Of a stretch of 64,000 nucleotides of DNA, positions 62,053 to 64,000 are shown piece by piece. A program made the translations under genes and the position numbers. The first letter of the stretch is position 1. The number at the start of each line of letters is the position of its first letter. This stretch comes from Prosthecobacter sp. (GTDB taxonomy: Bacteria; Verrucomicrobiota; Verrucomicrobiia; Verrucomicrobiales; Verrucomicrobiaceae): assembly GCF_034366625.1 (NCBI RefSeq), contig NZ_JAXMIH010000030.1, forward strand, positions 87,863-151,862, in the 5' to 3' direction. Below the pieces are notes generated by a model. It ran no database searches and was not told the DNA's origin. It worked only from the letters and a program-made list of their open reading frames with translations.

Positions 62053-62120
62053 CCTCGTGATTGTTGAGTCGATGCTGAAGTGCGGAGGCTTACGCCGCCT
62101 GCTTCCGGCGGCGGCGCAGG
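62043..62120. repeat. Direct repeat flanking the toxin-antitoxin module (left copy)
   Basis: This 78-base stretch (terminator arm, stop codon and the RRRRK coding tail) is repeated imperfectly at 62733-62809 on the other side of the TA genes. Shared segments include GCCCGCAC, GTTGAGT, GATGCTG, CGGAGGCTTAC and CCGCCTGCTTCC. Confidence 0.75.
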
Positions 62121-62126
62121 AAGCGC
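62090..62126 (-). pseudogene. Remnant of a PEP-CTERM protein C-terminus
   Basis: The minus-strand frame ending at the TAA 62090-62092 reads ...ERFLRRRRKQAA, the same end as the intact PEP-CTERM proteins nearby (LRRRRKQAV). Upstream of this the frame has no gene; it runs into the toxin gene in another frame. It is a broken tail left by duplication or insertion of the TA module. Confidence 0.7.
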
Positions 62127-62417
62127 TCACAACTCCCGGAGTCTGCGCCCGATCGTCTCCTCGGATTGCCGAAGATCCATCACCGCGCCGACGAACACCC
62201 GTTTTCCCGACACGGTGTAAAAGATGCCAAAGTTCGTCTTGGTGACCACGAGCCGCCGGATGCGCCCGCCGCTTTGCGGCGGCCCGGCTTCCGGGAACAA
62301 GCGTAAAATCCCCAGCGCGTGATCGACCCGCTGATAAATCCGCTCGCCCTGCACGGCGTAGATGCTCAGTACATCACTCTGCGCCCCTTGCAGGAGCACG
62401 ATCTCACTCAGGTTCAC
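62127..62417 (-). CDS. RelE/ParE-family toxin
   Basis: 96 residues. The start is GTG at 62417, which overlaps the antitoxin stop as GTGA. The fold shows an N-terminal helical region (DVLSIYAVQGERIYQRVDHA), FPEAGPPQSGGRIRRLVVTK, NFGIFYTVSGKRVFVGAVMD and a final basic helix (RQSEETIGRRLREL). This fits the ParE/RelE toxin pattern. It is unrelated in detail to the toxin at 27967. It lies between direct copies of a PEP-CTERM tail. Confidence 0.82.
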   Translation of the reverse strand: MNLSEIVLLQGAQSDVLSIYAVQGERIYQRVDHALGILRLFPEAGPPQSGGRIRRLVVTKTNFGIFYTVSGKRVFVGAVMDLRQSEETIGRRLREL

Positions 62418-62632
62418 GGCAGTTGAAAGTGACGTTTGAACTGCTCCAGCGTCATCGCTGTGCTCGGGTCACGCTCAAATTCCGCAAAGCGCTGCTCCAC
62501 GATCTTCAGGATGGCAGGATTCGTCGGCAGTTCCGCCTGCCGCTCGTCCACCTCATCCCAAAGTTCGACCGCGAGGCTCCATTTCTCCTCCAGACTGAGG
62601 CCTGCGATGGCGGGCAGTGTTGCGGCGTTCAT
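62414..62632 (-). CDS. Antitoxin (addiction-module component, helical)
   Basis: 72 residues from MNAATLPAIAGLSLEEKWSL (62632; an upstream ATG at 62659 is possible). The pattern LSLEEKWSLAVELWDEVDER with a terminal FERDPSTAMTLEQFKRHF matches small addiction-module antitoxins paired with ParE/RelE toxins. It overlaps the toxin start by 4 bases, the usual coupled order antitoxin-toxin. Confidence 0.8.
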   Translation of the reverse strand: MNAATLPAIAGLSLEEKWSLAVELWDEVDERQAELPTNPAILKIVEQRFAEFERDPSTAMTLEQFKRHFQLP

Positions 62633-62732
62633 GAGGCCAAGATTGCCATCAAATCCCATTCGGACAACTCAGTTCTTTTCTGCCACTTTTATCCAAGACC
62701 TGACAGTTCATCCCATGCCTGAACAACCAGAG

Positions 62733-62809
62733 GTGCCCGCACTTGGGTGTTGTTGAGTTGATGCTGCGGAGCGGAGGCTTACACCGCCTGCTTCCGCCTG
62801 CGGCGCAGG
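62733..62809. repeat. Direct repeat flanking the toxin-antitoxin module (right copy)
   Basis: Imperfect copy of 62043-62120, including GTGCCCGCAC, TGTTGAGTTGATGCTG, CGGAGGCTTACACCGCC and the end of the PEP-CTERM coding sequence. Only the right arm of the terminator is kept (the left arm and the T-run complement are absent), so this PEP-CTERM gene has lost its own terminator. Confidence 0.75.
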
Positions 62810-63474
62810 GCCACACCGCCCAGACCGGCCAGTGCCAGCAGCGCACGGCTGGGCTCGGGCACCGCCGCCGCGCCCGCGCCGGCCAGGATGCCGGTGTTGG
62901 CCGCGCTCTCATAGGCGAAGTCGTGCAGGGTGAGATGGTCGGTGGTGGCATCATCATAGGTGATCCGCGCCCAGCCGAAATGGTCCTGGCTGCCGATTTG
63001 GAAGCGCAGACCAATATAGCCCGTGGTGCCGTCCAAGTTCGTGTTCCACGGATGGCCAGCGCTGTTACGATTGTCAAAGTACAGCCAACTTGAGTTAAAT
63101 GCCAAATTCGAGCCGATTGAATCACCAAGGTTGAGCCGAAGCAGCCGATTACTGGACAGCTCGACAGCGCTGTAGCTATAACTGCTTGGCAGCATAAATG
63201 TGTAGTTCGGCTGGCCGCCAAACAGCCGAAACTCACCCGAATTGTCGAAGTCGAACAAAGAATCTCCGGCCGCCCCCGAAGTCATGCTGAAGTCAACCAT
63301 GCCGGTGCTGGTGCTGACGTCGGTGGGATTCCAATAGACGATGGCCGCCTGCACCTGCGATGAGCCAAGCACGGCTGCCGTGCCAAGAGCGCCGGTGAGG
63401 TAGGACGCCAAGGGCGTGCGATGGCGTGAACTCAGACGGGGTGAAGGGCAAGGGGCAGCAGGGAGTGGAATCAT
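62779..63474 (-). CDS. PEP-CTERM protein (exported, sorting-signal anchored)
   Basis: 231 residues from the ATG at 63474 (MIPLPAAPCPSPRLSSRHRT). A basic start and hydrophobic segment (LASYLTGALGTAAVLGSSQV) lead to a mature domain with Ser/Asn-rich beta-type sequence (IVYWNPTDVSTSTGMVDFSM). The C-terminus VPEPSRALLALAGLGGVALR with the following RRRKQ is the PEP-CTERM sorting signal: PEP, a hydrophobic helix and a basic tail. Such proteins are processed by exosortase-type enzymes and placed on the surface. The middle resembles cell-surface domains of unknown function. Confidence 0.85.
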   Translation of the reverse strand: MIPLPAAPCPSPRLSSRHRTPLASYLTGALGTAAVLGSSQVQAAIVYWNPTDVSTSTGMVDFSMTSGAAGDSLFDFDNSGEFRLFGGQPNYTFMLPSSYSYSAVELSSNRLLRLNLGDSIGSNLAFNSSWLYFDNRNSAGHPWNTNLDGTTGYIGLRFQIGSQDHFGWARITYDDATTDHLTLHDFAYESAANTGILAGAGAAAVPEPSRALLALAGLGGVALRRRRKQAV

Positions 63475-63638
63475 ATGGAAAATACAACAAACACTCTGAT
63501 CCATGGGTTAAGATGATATACTAAATTAAGGTTTATAATTTAGCCTGAAACATTCTGACCGGTGCAGCATGCCTCGAGCAGGAATGCTGATTCCCCTGAT
63601 TCGATGAATCCGCCACCGTGGAGAGGAAAAATGAATTT
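63475..63638 (-). promoter_or_regulatory. AT-rich upstream region of the PEP-CTERM gene
   Basis: The 348-base spacer 63475-63822 holds no gene. Its half next to the start (63480-63545) is AT-rich, with TATAAA- and TATATC-like hexamers on the minus strand near 63510-63535, consistent with a promoter for the gene starting at 63474. The rest of the spacer is palindromic repeat (63639-63735) and a terminator (63758-63785). Confidence 0.45.
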
Positions 63639-63735
63639 AACCACAGCTGCGAAGCCGCGAAGCGAACCACGATGGACACAGAGATTTCCATTCAGGGTCT
63701 TTTCAGACCTCTATGTCCATCGTGCCTCTGTGGTT
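63639..63735. repeat. Long imperfect palindrome (copy 2 of 2)
   Basis: Same family as 61919-62002: CACGATGGACACAGAG pairs with CTCTATGTCCATCGTG and outer AACCACAG with CTGTGGTT, but the left arm has a 21-base insertion (CTGCGAAGCCGCGAAG and so on). Confidence 0.8.
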
Positions 63736-63757
63736 TACCTTCTGGGGCTGCTGTCAC

Positions 63758-63785
63758 AAAAAAGTGCGGGCACTGCGGCCCGCAC
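63758..63785 (-). terminator. Rho-independent terminator of the right-edge PEP-CTERM gene
   Basis: On the minus strand GTGCGGGC (63785-63778) pairs with GCCCGCAC (63771-63764) across six bases, then a run of six T (complement of 63758-63763). It lies 37 bases after the stop at 63823. Confidence 0.92.
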
Positions 63786-63822
63786 CTGGGTGATTCTTGA
63801 GTCGATGCTGATGCGCGAATGA

Positions 63823-64000
63823 CTACACCGCCTGCTTCCGCCTGCGGCGCAGGGCCACACCACCCAGACCGGCCAGTGCCAGCAGCGCACGGCTGGGCTC
63901 GGGGACGGCTCCCACATCGCCCACGGTGATCGAATTACCGACGACGGACTCGACGTAGGCGGAGTGGATGGCCAGCTCCTTCGTCGCCTCAGTCCAGCTC
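63823..64000 (-). CDS. PEP-CTERM protein, C-terminal fragment (gene runs off the window)
   Basis: The minus-strand frame from the window edge reads SWTEATKELAIHSAYVESVV, then GNSITVGDVGAVPEPSRALL and the same anchor as the neighbour (ALAGLGGVALRRRRKQAV), ending at the TAG 63823-63825. The last 28 residues are nearly identical to the intact PEP-CTERM protein at 62779. Only the C-terminal 59 residues are inside the window, so the main domain is unknown. Confidence 0.85.
   Translation of the reverse strand, partial: SWTEATKELAIHSAYVESVVGNSITVGDVGAVPEPSRALLALAGLGGVALRRRRKQAV

Overview
The window looks like chromosomal DNA of a Verrucomicrobiota bacterium, probably Verrucomicrobiales (Prosthecobacter-like). 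I infer this from the combination of a PVC-type propeller/HEAT/cupredoxin protein, PEP-CTERM proteins with a tail ending RRRRK, many FTLxE prepilins, SufS-SufU beside Fpg, and high GC (by eye about 60%) broken by AT-rich promoter islands. No species assignment is possible from the sequence alone. I saw no rRNA, tRNA, CRISPR array or transposase gene.

Layout. 1-5985 (minus): a type II secretion operon gspE-F-G-H-I-J-K with tightly coupled starts; gspK runs off the left edge. 6099-8432 (plus): a YkuD L,D-transpeptidase lipoprotein, ispH and a hot-dog thioesterase. 8429-12810 (minus): topoisomerase III, surE and a MECR-like enoyl reductase. 13000-18773: a Tat-exported Gfo/Idh/MocA oxidoreductase, a small membrane protein and a very large secreted SGNH-propeller-HEAT-cupredoxin protein. 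18912-23058 (plus): two related mini-lipoproteins, sufS-sufU, fpg and class II fructose-bisphosphatase. 23211-26883: a SpmA-SpmB fusion translationally coupled to a signal-peptide-bearing glutamate racemase homologue, divergent from a MerR/B12 (CarH-type) regulator. 26928-29870: a keto-deoxy sugar-acid dehydratase and a ketoglutarate-semialdehyde dehydrogenase with a toxin-antitoxin pair between them. 29871-33975 (minus): a TPR-AAA ATPase and a DEAD-box helicase with a glycine-rich tail.

34173-41255: 2-oxoacid:ferredoxin oxidoreductase (korAB), a GTCAAG repeat array, an MBL-fold hydrolase, an anchored hypothetical protein, an AlgD-like nucleotide-sugar dehydrogenase and a malate/lactate dehydrogenase, followed by a palindromic repeat cluster. 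41463-50584: a His-rich DUF1980 protein with its permease partner, a pilin-like protein, a small exported Cys protein, a very acidic exported protein with a cysteine tail, a transglutaminase-like protein, a NadD-NadK fusion, a UlaG-like hydrolase and an exported rhodanese.

50867-58326 (plus) is the most system-like accessory block: four prepilin-like proteins, a PilB/GspE-type ATPase, a receiver protein and a hybrid histidine kinase, with no platform protein or secretin in the cluster. It starts behind an AT-rich promoter with two direct repeats, and the first pilin gene has its own terminator. Downstream lie a phage-replication-like orphan and a three-part phosphodiesterase-TPR-sulfotransferase fusion.

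61919-64000 is a repeat-rich zone: two PEP-CTERM genes, the remnant of a third PEP-CTERM tail, repeated terminators and palindromes, and a second toxin-antitoxin module sandwiched between direct copies of the PEP-CTERM tail.

Most start codons were reassigned from the longest possible frame to the start that fits the family, the leader peptide or the coupling to the upstream gene.
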